Part shown: in pieces, positions 1 through 7,051 of the stretch
How the letters are laid out: each line of letters begins with the position of its first letter
Position numbering within the stretch: the stretch's first letter is position 1
From: an uncultured Pseudomonadota bacterium
GTDB lineage: Bacteria; Pseudomonadota; Gammaproteobacteria; Steroidobacterales; Steroidobacteraceae
DNA length: 10,877 nt
Assembly (NCBI GenBank): GCA_903910215.1
Contig: CAIVYV010000259.1
Location: 1-10,877 of the forward strand
Direction of reading: 5' to 3'
Program-made: the position numbers and the translations under genes
Notes under the pieces: generated by a model
The model's database searches: none
What the model was told of the DNA's origin: nothing
What the model saw: only the letters and a program-made list of their open reading frames with translations

Positions 1-447
1 AGTCATTTTCTCCGAGTTGAAACTCAGGAACATGACCGCTTCGGCAGTCGAATCGGACTTGGCGATCTGCGGCGGGTCCGCTTCAGGCGGCAATTGTTGC
101 AGTACGCGTGAGATGCGATCGCGGATATCGTTGGCCGCCGCATCGATATCGCGCTCGACATCGAATTCGATGCGGATACTCGAGCGTTCGTCACGGCTGT
201 CCGACTCGATCTTCAGTACACCTTCGATGCCCGCGATACGATCTTCGATTACCTGGGTGATCTTGTTCTCGACCACATTGGCTGACGCGCCGCGATAGGT
301 CGTCTCGATTGAGACGACCGGGCGGTTGATATCGGGATATTCACGCAACGGCAATCGGTCGAGCGCGACGAGCCCAAAGATGACGAGCAGCGCACTCAAT
401 ACCGTCGCGAAGACGGGACGACGAACGCAAAACTCTGAGATGTTCAT
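1..447 (-). CDS. RND (HAE1-type) efflux pump inner-membrane subunit, N-terminal part, cut by window edge
   Basis: This is the first 149 codons of an inner-membrane RND transporter that exports drugs or other small molecules using the proton gradient, working with the adaptor encoded just upstream. The start reads MNISEFCVRRPVFATVL, followed by a hydrophobic segment at about residues 10-30, which is the usual TM1 of AcrB/MexB-like pumps. It continues with LPLREYPDINRPVVSI and YRGASANVVENKITQVIED, the characteristic start of the first periplasmic porter domain. A full protein of this family is about 1,030 residues, so most of it lies outside the window. Its ATG (447-445) overlaps the TGA of the adaptor gene (446-444) as ATGA, so the two are almost certainly translationally coupled. 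The substrate cannot be told from this part. Confidence 0.93.
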   Translation of the reverse strand, partial: MNISEFCVRRPVFATVLSALLVIFGLVALDRLPLREYPDINRPVVSIETTYRGASANVVENKITQVIEDRIAGIEGVLKIESDSRDERSSIRIEFDVERDIDAAANDIRDRISRVLQQLPPEADPPQIAKSDSTAEAVMFLSFNSEKMT

Positions 448-1508
448 GGGCGAGCCGTTGCTGTCACGCGAACGCCGTCGCGGATGCGCTGCATGCCTTC
501 GACGACGAGAGTTTCGTTACCAGTGAGGCCGCTTGTAATCGCCACGCTGCCGGGTTCGCGTCCGCCGACGTCGACCTCACGGCGCTTCGCCTCGCCGCCT
601 TCAACGACGAAGACGTAAGTGCGGCCTTGTTCCGGCACCAATGCCTCTTCCGGGATCATCAAGGTCGGCTTCTCGGCGCCGCGTACGCTCACCTTCATGA
701 AGAGTCCGGGTTTGATGTCGCCATTGGCATTCGGTAGTTCGGCTCGTACCGTGACCGAACGCGTCACTGGATCAATACGCGAGTCGATGGCGCTGATCTT
801 GCCGCTGAACACACGCTCGCCCAAGCCTTCAGCTACGGCTTCGACGGCGAGGCCTGGCTTGAGATCGTTGAGATAAGTCTGTGATACGGAAAACTCGAGC
901 TTGATGATCGAGGTGTCATCCAAAGTCGTGATGACGCTACCCGGATTGACGAGGCCGCCCAAGGACACGCGACGAAAGCCAGTACGACCGGCGAACGGCG
1001 CGCGAATCACCGTGTCGGCAAGTCGTGCCTTAGCCGCCGAGACACGTGCTTCGCCTGTTTTGACGGCAGTCTCGAGTTGATCGAGCTGTGCTTTGGACAA
1101 CGCCTGCGTCACCGACAGATCACGGCCGCGATTGAACTGGTTGCGGCTTTCGATCAAGTTGGCCTCAGCCTCGGCCAGTGCGGCCGCCGTTTGAGCGCGA
1201 TCGAATTCCACGAGCACCGCACCGGCTGCAACACGCTGGCCCTCGATGAACCGAATGGCAGTGATGGTATTGGTCGATTTCGAGGTGATCTCGACCGATT
1301 CTTTGGCGAGCGCCGTGCCCACGGCTTCGATGACGACGCCGAAGGGGCGTGTTTCCATCGCGCCCGTGATGACGGCCGGCGGGGATCCGCTCGGACCACC
1401 GAAGCCGCCACCCGATTGTCCGCCGCCTGGGGCTGGAGACTTGGAGCACGCAGTCAGCGCGAGAGTGACGGCGAGCAAAGTCAGTCGGAACCGGGTCACG
1501 GTAAGCAT
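444..1508 (-). CDS. RND efflux periplasmic adaptor (membrane-fusion protein), lipoprotein
   Basis: This 354-residue HlyD/AcrA-type adaptor links an RND pump to an outer-membrane channel. The start at 1508 was chosen because it gives a clean lipoprotein signal: MLTVTRFRLTLLAVTL with lipobox LTAC and acylated Cys at residue 21. An in-frame ATG at 1595 would add 29 residues before the signal. A Gly/Pro/Ser-rich linker follows (22-43), then the first half of the lipoyl domain (about 62-105), an alpha-helical hairpin rich in Ala/Glu (105-165), and the second lipoyl half with APFAGRTGFRRVSLGGLVNPG (168-190). The beta-barrel (200-270) contains IDSRIDPVTRSVTVRAELPN, typical of the MexE/MdtA-like class. 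The membrane-proximal domain ends the protein. The ribosome-binding site is weak. No outer-membrane channel gene is in view, so it may lie beyond the left edge or use a shared TolC-like partner. Confidence 0.94.
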   Translation of the reverse strand: MLTVTRFRLTLLAVTLALTACSKSPAPGGGQSGGGFGGPSGSPPAVITGAMETRPFGVVIEAVGTALAKESVEITSKSTNTITAIRFIEGQRVAAGAVLVEFDRAQTAAALAEAEANLIESRNQFNRGRDLSVTQALSKAQLDQLETAVKTGEARVSAAKARLADTVIRAPFAGRTGFRRVSLGGLVNPGSVITTLDDTSIIKLEFSVSQTYLNDLKPGLAVEAVAEGLGERVFSGKISAIDSRIDPVTRSVTVRAELPNANGDIKPGLFMKVSVRGAEKPTLMIPEEALVPEQGRTYVFVVEGGEAKRREVDVGGREPGSVAITSGLTGNETLVVEGMQRIRDGVRVTATARP

Positions 1509-1630
1509 GATGAGAGGCCTGCTGATCAAAGAATGCCCGGCGAGTCGGGGGGCGGATTTTAGCCTATTCCCGACGTTCAGCGAGTCGGTAACCACCGCAA
1601 GGATGTATTACCGAAACTTATGGGTGATGA
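1509..1630 (-). promoter_or_regulatory. Gap upstream of the efflux operon with inverted repeat; possible promoter/operator
   Basis: This 122-bp non-coding stretch separates the dehydrogenase gene from the efflux operon on the same strand. It holds a perfect 7-bp inverted repeat, TCGGTAA at 1585-1591 and TTACCGA at 1608-1614, separated by 16 bases. A possible -10 element TAATAC (minus strand, 1610-1605) overlaps one arm, but no convincing -35 accompanies it. The arrangement could be an operator for a TetR- or MarR-like repressor, as is common for RND operons. There is no T-run, so it does not look like an intrinsic terminator. The repeat is seen in the sequence; its function is inference. Confidence 0.3.
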
Positions 1631-2587
1631 TCAGACCACCCGGCCGCGTCGACCACCTTGGCGCCAATCAACAATGTTGGCGGCGATTTCGTCTAGACAG
1701 CGCTGCCGAGCATCACGGGCCGCCCAAGCAGTGTGTGGGGTCACGATGAGATTGGGCAGATCCTCGGCGAACAGCGGACTACCTGACACAGGCGGCTCTT
1801 CGGGGAGCACGTCGATGGCTGCGCCGCCTAGGCGGCCTGCCCGCAGTGCCGCGGCGAGAGCATCGAGATCCACGAGTGCGCCACGAGCGGTATTGATGAG
1901 GATTGCATCGCGCTTCATGAGCGAGAGACGTCGGGCATCGAGTAGATGTCGGGTTTGCTCGGTCAAAGGGCAGTGCAGTGAGACGACATCCGCCTGCCGC
2001 AGCATTTCCTCGAGATCGACTCGTCCTGCTTGCGCCGCTTCACCCGGACGATTGGCGATCAGCACTTTCATACCGAGCGCGCTTTGACAGGCATTGGCAA
2101 ACGCCTGACCGAGCACGCCGTAACCCACGATACCGAGCGTCAGGCCGTGCAGCTCCCGAATTGGATGAGTCAGCAGCGTGAAATGCTGGCTGCGTGACCA
2201 CGTGCCATCGATCGCCATTCGCGAGTATTCACGCAGGCGATGAGTGAGCATCAGCAGCGTACCGAGCGAATGCTGCACGACCGACGCAGTGCAGTAGTCA
2301 CGGATATTACATACGGCAATGCCGTGTTCGGCTGCCGCTACGAGGTCGATATTGTTCGTTCCCGTCGCTGAGAGTGCGATCAGTCGCAACTTTGGCGATG
2401 CAGTCATCACCTCGGCGGTGATTTTGAGTTTATTGAGTAATACGATCTCGCAATCTCGTATCGCGTCGATAACGCCAGATTGCGGGGTGTTGGCCAGAAA
2501 TCGCAGGCCAGATGCGCTGGCCTGTAAGGCGGTCGGATCGAGATCACCGTCGTCGACGGTCGCATAATCAAGGAAAACAGCCGACAT
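1631..2587 (-). CDS. D-isomer-specific 2-hydroxyacid dehydrogenase (hydroxypyruvate/glyoxylate reductase-like)
   Basis: This 318-residue cytoplasmic NAD(P)-dependent enzyme interconverts a 2-keto acid and a D-2-hydroxy acid. The Rossmann fingerprint LGIVGYGVLGQ is at 151-161. The catalytic set is complete: Arg235 in INTARGALVD, Glu264 in DVLPEEPP, and His285 in VTPHTAW. The substrate-domain motif ATGTNNIDL (74-82) and the overall length fit the glycerate dehydrogenase (HprA)-like branch. At the end of the second Rossmann strand the sequence is VLIANRPG (175-182), with Asn179-Arg180 where NAD-specific members usually have Asp or Glu, so NADP(H) use is possible. The gene begins 13 bp after the MaoC-type hydratase gene and is likely the last gene of a three-gene operon. 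The exact substrate is unknown. Confidence 0.92.
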   Translation of the reverse strand: MSAVFLDYATVDDGDLDPTALQASASGLRFLANTPQSGVIDAIRDCEIVLLNKLKITAEVMTASPKLRLIALSATGTNNIDLVAAAEHGIAVCNIRDYCTASVVQHSLGTLLMLTHRLREYSRMAIDGTWSRSQHFTLLTHPIRELHGLTLGIVGYGVLGQAFANACQSALGMKVLIANRPGEAAQAGRVDLEEMLRQADVVSLHCPLTEQTRHLLDARRLSLMKRDAILINTARGALVDLDALAAALRAGRLGGAAIDVLPEEPPVSGSPLFAEDLPNLIVTPHTAWAARDARQRCLDEIAANIVDWRQGGRRGRVV

Positions 2588-2600
2588 ACTCAGCGGAGCC

Positions 2601-3083
2601 TCAAAAGAAGAGCCGCATCACGGTTTCGGCGATGCATGCGGGTTTGGTCTCGCCTTCAATCTCGACCTGATATTGCTCAGTGATTTGCAATACCGCTGGC
2701 GCCACCGGCTCGACGGCCACCAGCGTGAAGCGACCCCGGATACGCGAGTCGACCCGGACGGCATTCGGGAAGCGCAATTTATTTAGACCGTAGTTGATCA
2801 CACTACGTACACCGTTCGCGTAGGGTTTACTTTCATCGACGAGCCCGCGCAACGGAACGAGGAGAGATAGCGTGAGATAACCGTGCGCGATCGCTTTTCC
2901 ATACGGCGATTCTTTGGCGGCGCGCTCGGCGTCCACATGGATCCACTGGTGATCATCCGTCGCTTTTGCGAACTGACTGATGCGATCTTGGGTAATCGTC
3001 ATCCAGTCGCTGACATGAACTTCCTGGCCCACCTTGGCTTGCAGCGCGGCGAGAGCTGCGCCGACAACGGCATTATCCGACAT
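2601..3083 (-). CDS. MaoC-like (R)-specific enoyl-CoA hydratase/dehydratase
   Basis: This single-hot-dog protein of 160 residues belongs to the MaoC/PhaJ family, which adds water to or removes water from acyl-CoA thioesters. The hydratase signature is clear at 38-68: FAKATDDHQWIHVD, then the helix region, then AIAHGYLTLSLL. Asp44 and His49 have the five-residue spacing of the catalytic Asp/His pair of (R)-specific hydratases, and His67-Gly68 is the conserved HG of the hot-dog helix. Its length is normal for a single-domain member. Its ATG follows the stop of the nitrilase-fold gene by one base (TAA-G-ATG), so translation is very likely coupled. The neighbours suggest a step in degradation of an imported compound. 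The acyl-CoA substrate cannot be named. Confidence 0.92.
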   Translation of the reverse strand: MSDNAVVGAALAALQAKVGQEVHVSDWMTITQDRISQFAKATDDHQWIHVDAERAAKESPYGKAIAHGYLTLSLLVPLRGLVDESKPYANGVRSVINYGLNKLRFPNAVRVDSRIRGRFTLVAVEPVAPAVLQITEQYQVEIEGETKPACIAETVMRLFF

Positions 3084-3084
3084 C

Positions 3085-4287
3085 TTAGCTGCCCGACTTC
3101 ATGGACATGCGTTTGCGAACGATCTCACCGGCTTCCTGGTAAGTGGCTGGCAGCTTGTCCATGAAGGCGTTGGGTTGGAACGTCGGCTGATACTGCTGGA
3201 ATACCGGTAACATCAGCGCCATCGGCAGCTCTTGCACACGTCGGGTCTTGCGGAAGTCTGCGATCGGGATCCGCGCGGTGATGATGTCTTCGTGGTGATT
3301 GTCCGTTTTGGCGAGCACGGTGCCGCGCGGATCGACGATGACGGTTCCTTCATCGCGAGTACCGGAAGATTCTGGGAAGCCGATATTGTTTGGCGACACG
3401 GCGTTACCGACGCCCATCGTATAAAGTCGGTTTGCGCGGGCCGTTTGGATGGCTGACTCTGCATTGCTGCCACCGGTCACCGATAGCACTAGGATCTCAG
3501 CTCCTTTGAGGCCGAGGCAGGTATATAGCATCGGCTCGGCGCCTACCGCGGTGATGGCGATGTTGCCGATATCGGTGCGCGCAACGGGGAGAACGGCATC
3601 CCAGCCGTACATTTCCACGTAACGATCGAGTACGTCATAGACCGTAGTGCCGATCAGCGCGCCATCGCCGAAGAGGCCCAAGATGTTTCGAGCTTTCCAC
3701 TGTTTGCTAACGATCTTGCCATCTGGACCAACCAATACCGACATGTTGATCACGTGATCCGGCCAGTCTTTTTCTTTGGCGTAACAGCCGAAAGAGATGT
3801 AGCAGCCGTAGCGTTTCGCGCGTTCGCCAATAGCTTCCGACTCAAGCCCCGGTAGTTCGTAAGCAATCTGATTGAGTTCCTTGCGAGTCCAAGGCTGGAA
3901 TCCCTGAATGGGGAACTCGTGCATGCAGATGAGATCGACTTTCGATCCCCAGCGGCGTTCGCCGTTCCACTCCTCGGGCGAGTTCTGGGCAAGATCGATC
4001 AGGCGTAGCACGCGCTGCAGATTGCGCTTGTTGGTGGCTGCTTTGTCGCGCAGATCGATGGAATAGAGCTGCGATTGGATAGCTGCGACGTTGATGAAGT
4101 CCTGCTTCAGCGCGACTTTTTCATAGGAGCCACGTTGTGCAACGGCGATCGATCCAGCGCCTGGGGCGTTGCTCGCGGCCGGCGAGGGGGTGTTATCCGC
4201 GTTGGCGGTGGCAGCGGCGACGCTGGCGGCGGCGACCCCGGTTAGTAGGGCGCGGCGGTCGATTTTGGAGGAGGTTTTCTTGCTCAT
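3085..4287 (-). CDS. Tat-exported nitrilase/carbon-nitrogen hydrolase-fold protein lacking the catalytic Cys
   Basis: This 400-residue protein has a twin-arginine signal: KIDRRALLTG (9-18) followed by an Ala-rich hydrophobic stretch ending near ATANA (26-30). It is probably released into the periplasm. The rest has the nitrilase-superfamily layout. VDLICMHEFPIQGF (117-130) supplies the usual catalytic Glu124, and GKIVSKQWKARN (190-201) supplies Lys198. Later come AIQTARANRLYTMGVGNAVS (279-298) and GTVIVDPRGTVLAKT (314-328), as in active relatives. Where the nucleophile normally sits (G-x-I-G-x-x-x-C), this protein reads GNIAITAVGAEPML (241-254) with no Cys. The nearest Cys, Cys257, falls in the following helix. 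It is either a pseudoenzyme or a divergent amidase-like enzyme with a rearranged active site. It heads a tight operon with the MaoC hydratase and the dehydrogenase. A modest SD (AGAGGA) lies 11 bases before the ATG. Confidence 0.85.
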   Translation of the reverse strand: MSKKTSSKIDRRALLTGVAAASVAAATANADNTPSPAASNAPGAGSIAVAQRGSYEKVALKQDFINVAAIQSQLYSIDLRDKAATNKRNLQRVLRLIDLAQNSPEEWNGERRWGSKVDLICMHEFPIQGFQPWTRKELNQIAYELPGLESEAIGERAKRYGCYISFGCYAKEKDWPDHVINMSVLVGPDGKIVSKQWKARNILGLFGDGALIGTTVYDVLDRYVEMYGWDAVLPVARTDIGNIAITAVGAEPMLYTCLGLKGAEILVLSVTGGSNAESAIQTARANRLYTMGVGNAVSPNNIGFPESSGTRDEGTVIVDPRGTVLAKTDNHHEDIITARIPIADFRKTRRVQELPMALMLPVFQQYQPTFQPNAFMDKLPATYQEAGEIVRKRMSMKSGS

Positions 4288-4472
4288 AGCTTTGTCGATC
4301 CTCTGGGGCTCAAATGACCGCTAGTTGGTCGATTAAGGGCACTTAATTGAGAATTAGTCTTATTAAACCGCGCTGCAGTGCTGGTATCCGTGTTCCAATT
4401 CCGCCCCCGGTTGAACGGTGATGTCAGGGAAGGGGGAAGGTCACCCGGTTTTCGTAACCGCAACAGGGTCAC

Positions 4473-4489
4473 GTTTCGCATAGCGAAAC
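4473..4489. promoter_or_regulatory. Perfect 17-bp palindrome, probable operator of the TonB receptor gene
   Basis: GTTTCGC-ATA-GCGAAAC is a perfect 7-bp inverted repeat around a 3-base centre, 38 bp upstream of the receptor ATG. If TAAAAC at 4491-4496 is the -10 element, the palindrome fills the spacer between -35 and -10, a classic repressor position. Its form resembles operators of IclR-type regulators of catabolic genes. That family assignment is a weak inference, and no regulator gene for this locus is in the window. Confidence 0.5.
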
Positions 4490-4513
4490 CTAAAACACAA
4501 GTGCACGGATGTT

Positions 4514-4520
4514 GAGGAAG
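4514..4520 (+). promoter_or_regulatory. Shine-Dalgarno site of the TonB-dependent receptor
   Basis: GAGGAAG lies 7 bases before the ATG at 4528. This is a strong and well-spaced ribosome-binding site that fixes the start codon. Confidence 0.8.
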
Positions 4521-4527
4521 CTAGATC

Positions 4528-7044
4528 ATGAAACAACCACGTTCACCCCACGGTCTTGTCGCGGCCCCGATGGTCGCCATGCTCGCGTTCGCTGCGGGTT
4601 CTCCTGCTCTGGCGCAGCAAACGACTGAGACTGCAGCCGACGTCGCGGTCCTCGAAGAAGTCGTCGTCACGGCCCGCAAAACCAGCGAGCAGTTGCTCGA
4701 CGTCCCGCTCGCGATCACAGCCTTCACCGCTGAAGCGATAGAAGCGCGCGGCATCGCCAACCTGGACGATGTGGCCGCGTTCACGCCGGGCCTGACCTTC
4801 TCCAATGTGCTCGGCGAGTTTTTGCCCGCACCCGTGATTCGTGGTGTCGCCCCCATCGATATTTTCGGCGAGTTGAATACGGCCATTTTCCTCGATGGCG
4901 TTTACGTCGCCGGTCGCGAAGGTATCAACTTCAATCAGCTCGACCTCGAGCGTATCGAGGTGGTGAAGGGCCCGCAGGCAGCGCTCTATGGGCGCAACGC
5001 TTTCAGCGGCGCCATCAACTACGTGACCGCGCGTCCGAGCAGCGAGTTCTCGGGCAAGACGACCGTCACGGTCGGTAACGACGGTAAGCGGCTCGCGGCG
5101 CTGACTTTGAGTGGACCGCTGACTGACGCCGGGCTCTCCGGGCGCTTGTCGGTGACGCAGGACGAGTGGGACGGTTCTTATGAGAACCAGTACAGCGGCA
5201 ATGGTCGTCGCGAGGACATCGGCGGGTATCGTTACCGCACGCTCAACGGTTCTTTGATCTGGGCGCCGAGCGATACCTTCGAGGCTCAACTCGGTCTCTA
5301 TATCTCCGACGACCGTATTGCGGGCTCGGCTGCCAACACGGTAGCCGCCAACTGCGAAGATCGTCGTGTGCGCGACATCAATCTTGGCGTTGCCGCGCCG
5401 CGCTCGAGTCGCTTGCTGAACTACTGCGGCGAACTGCCCTCGGTCGACCGAGATTCGTTGCAGATCGAGAGCGGGGCCACCGGCGAGAAGCGTCACGTCT
5501 CGCGCAGTAACCTCAAGTTGCATTGGGATATGGCCAACGGTGCGACGCTCGATGCCATCAGTGGTTTTTCGCGCGTGACGCAAGGCTTTGTCGTCGATGG
5601 CAACCGCAGTTCATCGTTGCCCTTGATCTACACCTACCAGCCGACGCCGACGCGCAACATTCCGGGGCTTGGCCTAGTCACGGGGCCGACTAAGCAATTC
5701 ACCTCCGGATTGCTGCAGATCGGCGGTGGTGTCGAAGTCGAAGAAATCAGTCAGGAGATTCGCTACGCCAGTGATCGAGAGGCGACGCTGCGTTATACGG
5801 TTGGTGCGTACTACTACGATCGCGAGTCGAGCGAGGGTGTGGATGGCGTACTCGCAACAGCCCGCTTGCCGGTCGACTTGTACTCCTTCTGCCTTGCCTG
5901 TACGGCGCTAGGGCCGACGACGGTCCGCGATTTTGCACCGGGTGCCGGTAACGCGGCTTTCCTGCCGTACTTCACCGATCCGCAGGGCGGCGGTCGACTA
6001 GAGCCCGTTTTCTTTGAAAACGCCGATGCCCCAGCGGTGTTCGCAGCATTCGAGTACGACTTCACCGAAAAGTTCACGGGCTCGGTCGATGCTCGCTACA
6101 CCGAGGAGACGCGTGCGTTCCGTGATATCCGTACGAATGCACAAGGCGAAGAAACTTGGGATTTGTTGAGCTGGCGCGGCACCTTGCGTTTCAAGCCGCT
6201 CGACAACGTGACTGCTTATTTTGCCGTCGCACATTCCGAGAAGTCCGGTGATTTCGATCCGACGACGGTGCGCTTGTTGAGCGCGCCGACGGTGGACGTG
6301 ACGCTGCCGGGCGCCTTCGACGCAGAGACTCTGATGAGCTACGAGTTTGGCGTGAAGTCCGAATACTTTGACCGCCGCCTCGGTCTCGAGCTCGATATCT
6401 ATCACCTCGACTGGTCGGACATCGTGATTCCGCAGGTGGTCTCGAACATCGGCGGTCAGGATATCGTCACGCCGACAGGCATCAACGTGAATGCGGGTGA
6501 TGCTTCGGTCGATGGGGTGGAGTTCTCGGTGATCGCCCGCCCGATGCGCGGGCTCGATCTGAACTTCGGCATCTCCTACGCAGATCCGAAATACGACAAC
6601 GCCCGTGTCGATAGCTTCGTCGACTTCCCGACCTATGCACCGACGGGCGACATTTCCGGTAATCAAATTTTGCGTACCTCGAAGGTGCAGGCGAACGCGG
6701 GTATCCAGCTTTCGCGAGCGGTGGGATCCGATCGTGACTGGTTCTTCCGGACGGACATCTCGCACCGCGGCAAGCAGTTCGCCGATGCGTCCAATCAGAC
6801 CATCGTGCCGCGTGCCACCAACGTCAATGCGAGCATGGGTCTGCGTGGCGATGCTTGGTCGGTCGAGTTGTGGGGACGCAATTTGACCGGCGAGGACGCC
6901 CCGACTGGCGCCTTCCGTGACGTCTTCTTCAGCAACACGCTGCCGAACGGGACGATTTCTGGCGGTACGTTCTTCCCGTTCCGTTACACCGTCGCCCACC
7001 CGCGCCTGACGACCTGGGGTGTGACGATGCGCTACACCTTCTAA
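4528..7044 (+). CDS. TonB-dependent outer-membrane receptor
   Basis: This 838-residue outer-membrane beta-barrel takes up a scarce ligand using energy from TonB/ExbBD. It has a Sec signal peptide ending in SPALA (25-29). The TonB box EEVVVTARK (43-51) is followed by the plug domain (about 53-170), with typical plug motifs APVIRGVAPI (101-110) and ERIEVVKGPQAALYGRNAFS (141-160), then GAINYVT. The remainder is a beta-barrel ending in the outer-membrane sorting signal MRYTF with terminal Phe. Four Cys residues lie in likely extracellular loops: Cys276/Cys300 and Cys455/Cys458. The plug-barrel form is that of the large COG1629-type catabolic receptors and not of a clear siderophore or B12 receptor, so the ligand is unknown. 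It faces away from the nitrilase-fold operon and is transcribed alone, with an intrinsic terminator 57 bp after the stop. Confidence 0.96.
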   Translation: MKQPRSPHGLVAAPMVAMLAFAAGSPALAQQTTETAADVAVLEEVVVTARKTSEQLLDVPLAITAFTAEAIEARGIANLDDVAAFTPGLTFSNVLGEFLPAPVIRGVAPIDIFGELNTAIFLDGVYVAGREGINFNQLDLERIEVVKGPQAALYGRNAFSGAINYVTARPSSEFSGKTTVTVGNDGKRLAALTLSGPLTDAGLSGRLSVTQDEWDGSYENQYSGNGRREDIGGYRYRTLNGSLIWAPSDTFEAQLGLYISDDRIAGSAANTVAANCEDRRVRDINLGVAAPRSSRLLNYCGELPSVDRDSLQIESGATGEKRHVSRSNLKLHWDMANGATLDAISGFSRVTQGFVVDGNRSSSLPLIYTYQPTPTRNIPGLGLVTGPTKQFTSGLLQIGGGVEVEEISQEIRYASDREATLRYTVGAYYYDRESSEGVDGVLATARLPVDLYSFCLACTALGPTTVRDFAPGAGNAAFLPYFTDPQGGGRLEPVFFENADAPAVFAAFEYDFTEKFTGSVDARYTEETRAFRDIRTNAQGEETWDLLSWRGTLRFKPLDNVTAYFAVAHSEKSGDFDPTTVRLLSAPTVDVTLPGAFDAETLMSYEFGVKSEYFDRRLGLELDIYHLDWSDIVIPQVVSNIGGQDIVTPTGINVNAGDASVDGVEFSVIARPMRGLDLNFGISYADPKYDNARVDSFVDFPTYAPTGDISGNQILRTSKVQANAGIQLSRAVGSDRDWFFRTDISHRGKQFADASNQTIVPRATNVNASMGLRGDAWSVELWGRNLTGEDAPTGAFRDVFFSNTLPNGTISGGTFFPFRYTVAHPRLTTWGVTMRYTF

Positions 7045-7051
7045 GCAGGCT

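Larger units (their letters stand above)
4288..4527. promoter_or_regulatory. Divergent control region between the nitrilase-fold operon and the TonB receptor
   Basis: This 240-bp non-coding gap must hold the promoters of both divergent units. An AT-rich stretch at about 4320-4357 is the likeliest core for the minus-strand operon, though no clear -35/-10 pair is visible. On the receptor side a weak -10 candidate TAAAAC (4491-4496) lies just after the 17-bp palindrome listed separately. The sequence CCCGGTT occurs twice in direct orientation (4406-4412 and 4444-4450). A short inverted repeat CGGTT-TTCGT-AACCG spans 4446-4460. The promoter calls are inference; the repeats are seen directly. Confidence 0.45.

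Noticed and set aside
1662..1684. TTGGCGCCAA palindrome near the 3' end of the dehydrogenase gene, considered as a terminator
   Set aside because: It lies within the coding sequence and has no following T-run on either strand.
1246..1749. Plus-strand ORF crossing the adaptor start and the gap
   Set aside because: It overlaps the adaptor lipoprotein signal and the dehydrogenase 3' end, with no motif or SD.
4284..4481. 65-codon minus-strand ORF in the divergent gap
   Set aside because: Its sequence is low in protein-like character, it has no SD, and it covers the expected promoter region of the operon downstream.
4543..5583. 346-codon minus-strand ORF opposite the TonB receptor
   Set aside because: Shadow frame of a clear receptor gene; its product has no recognisable domain and a composition set by the opposite strand.
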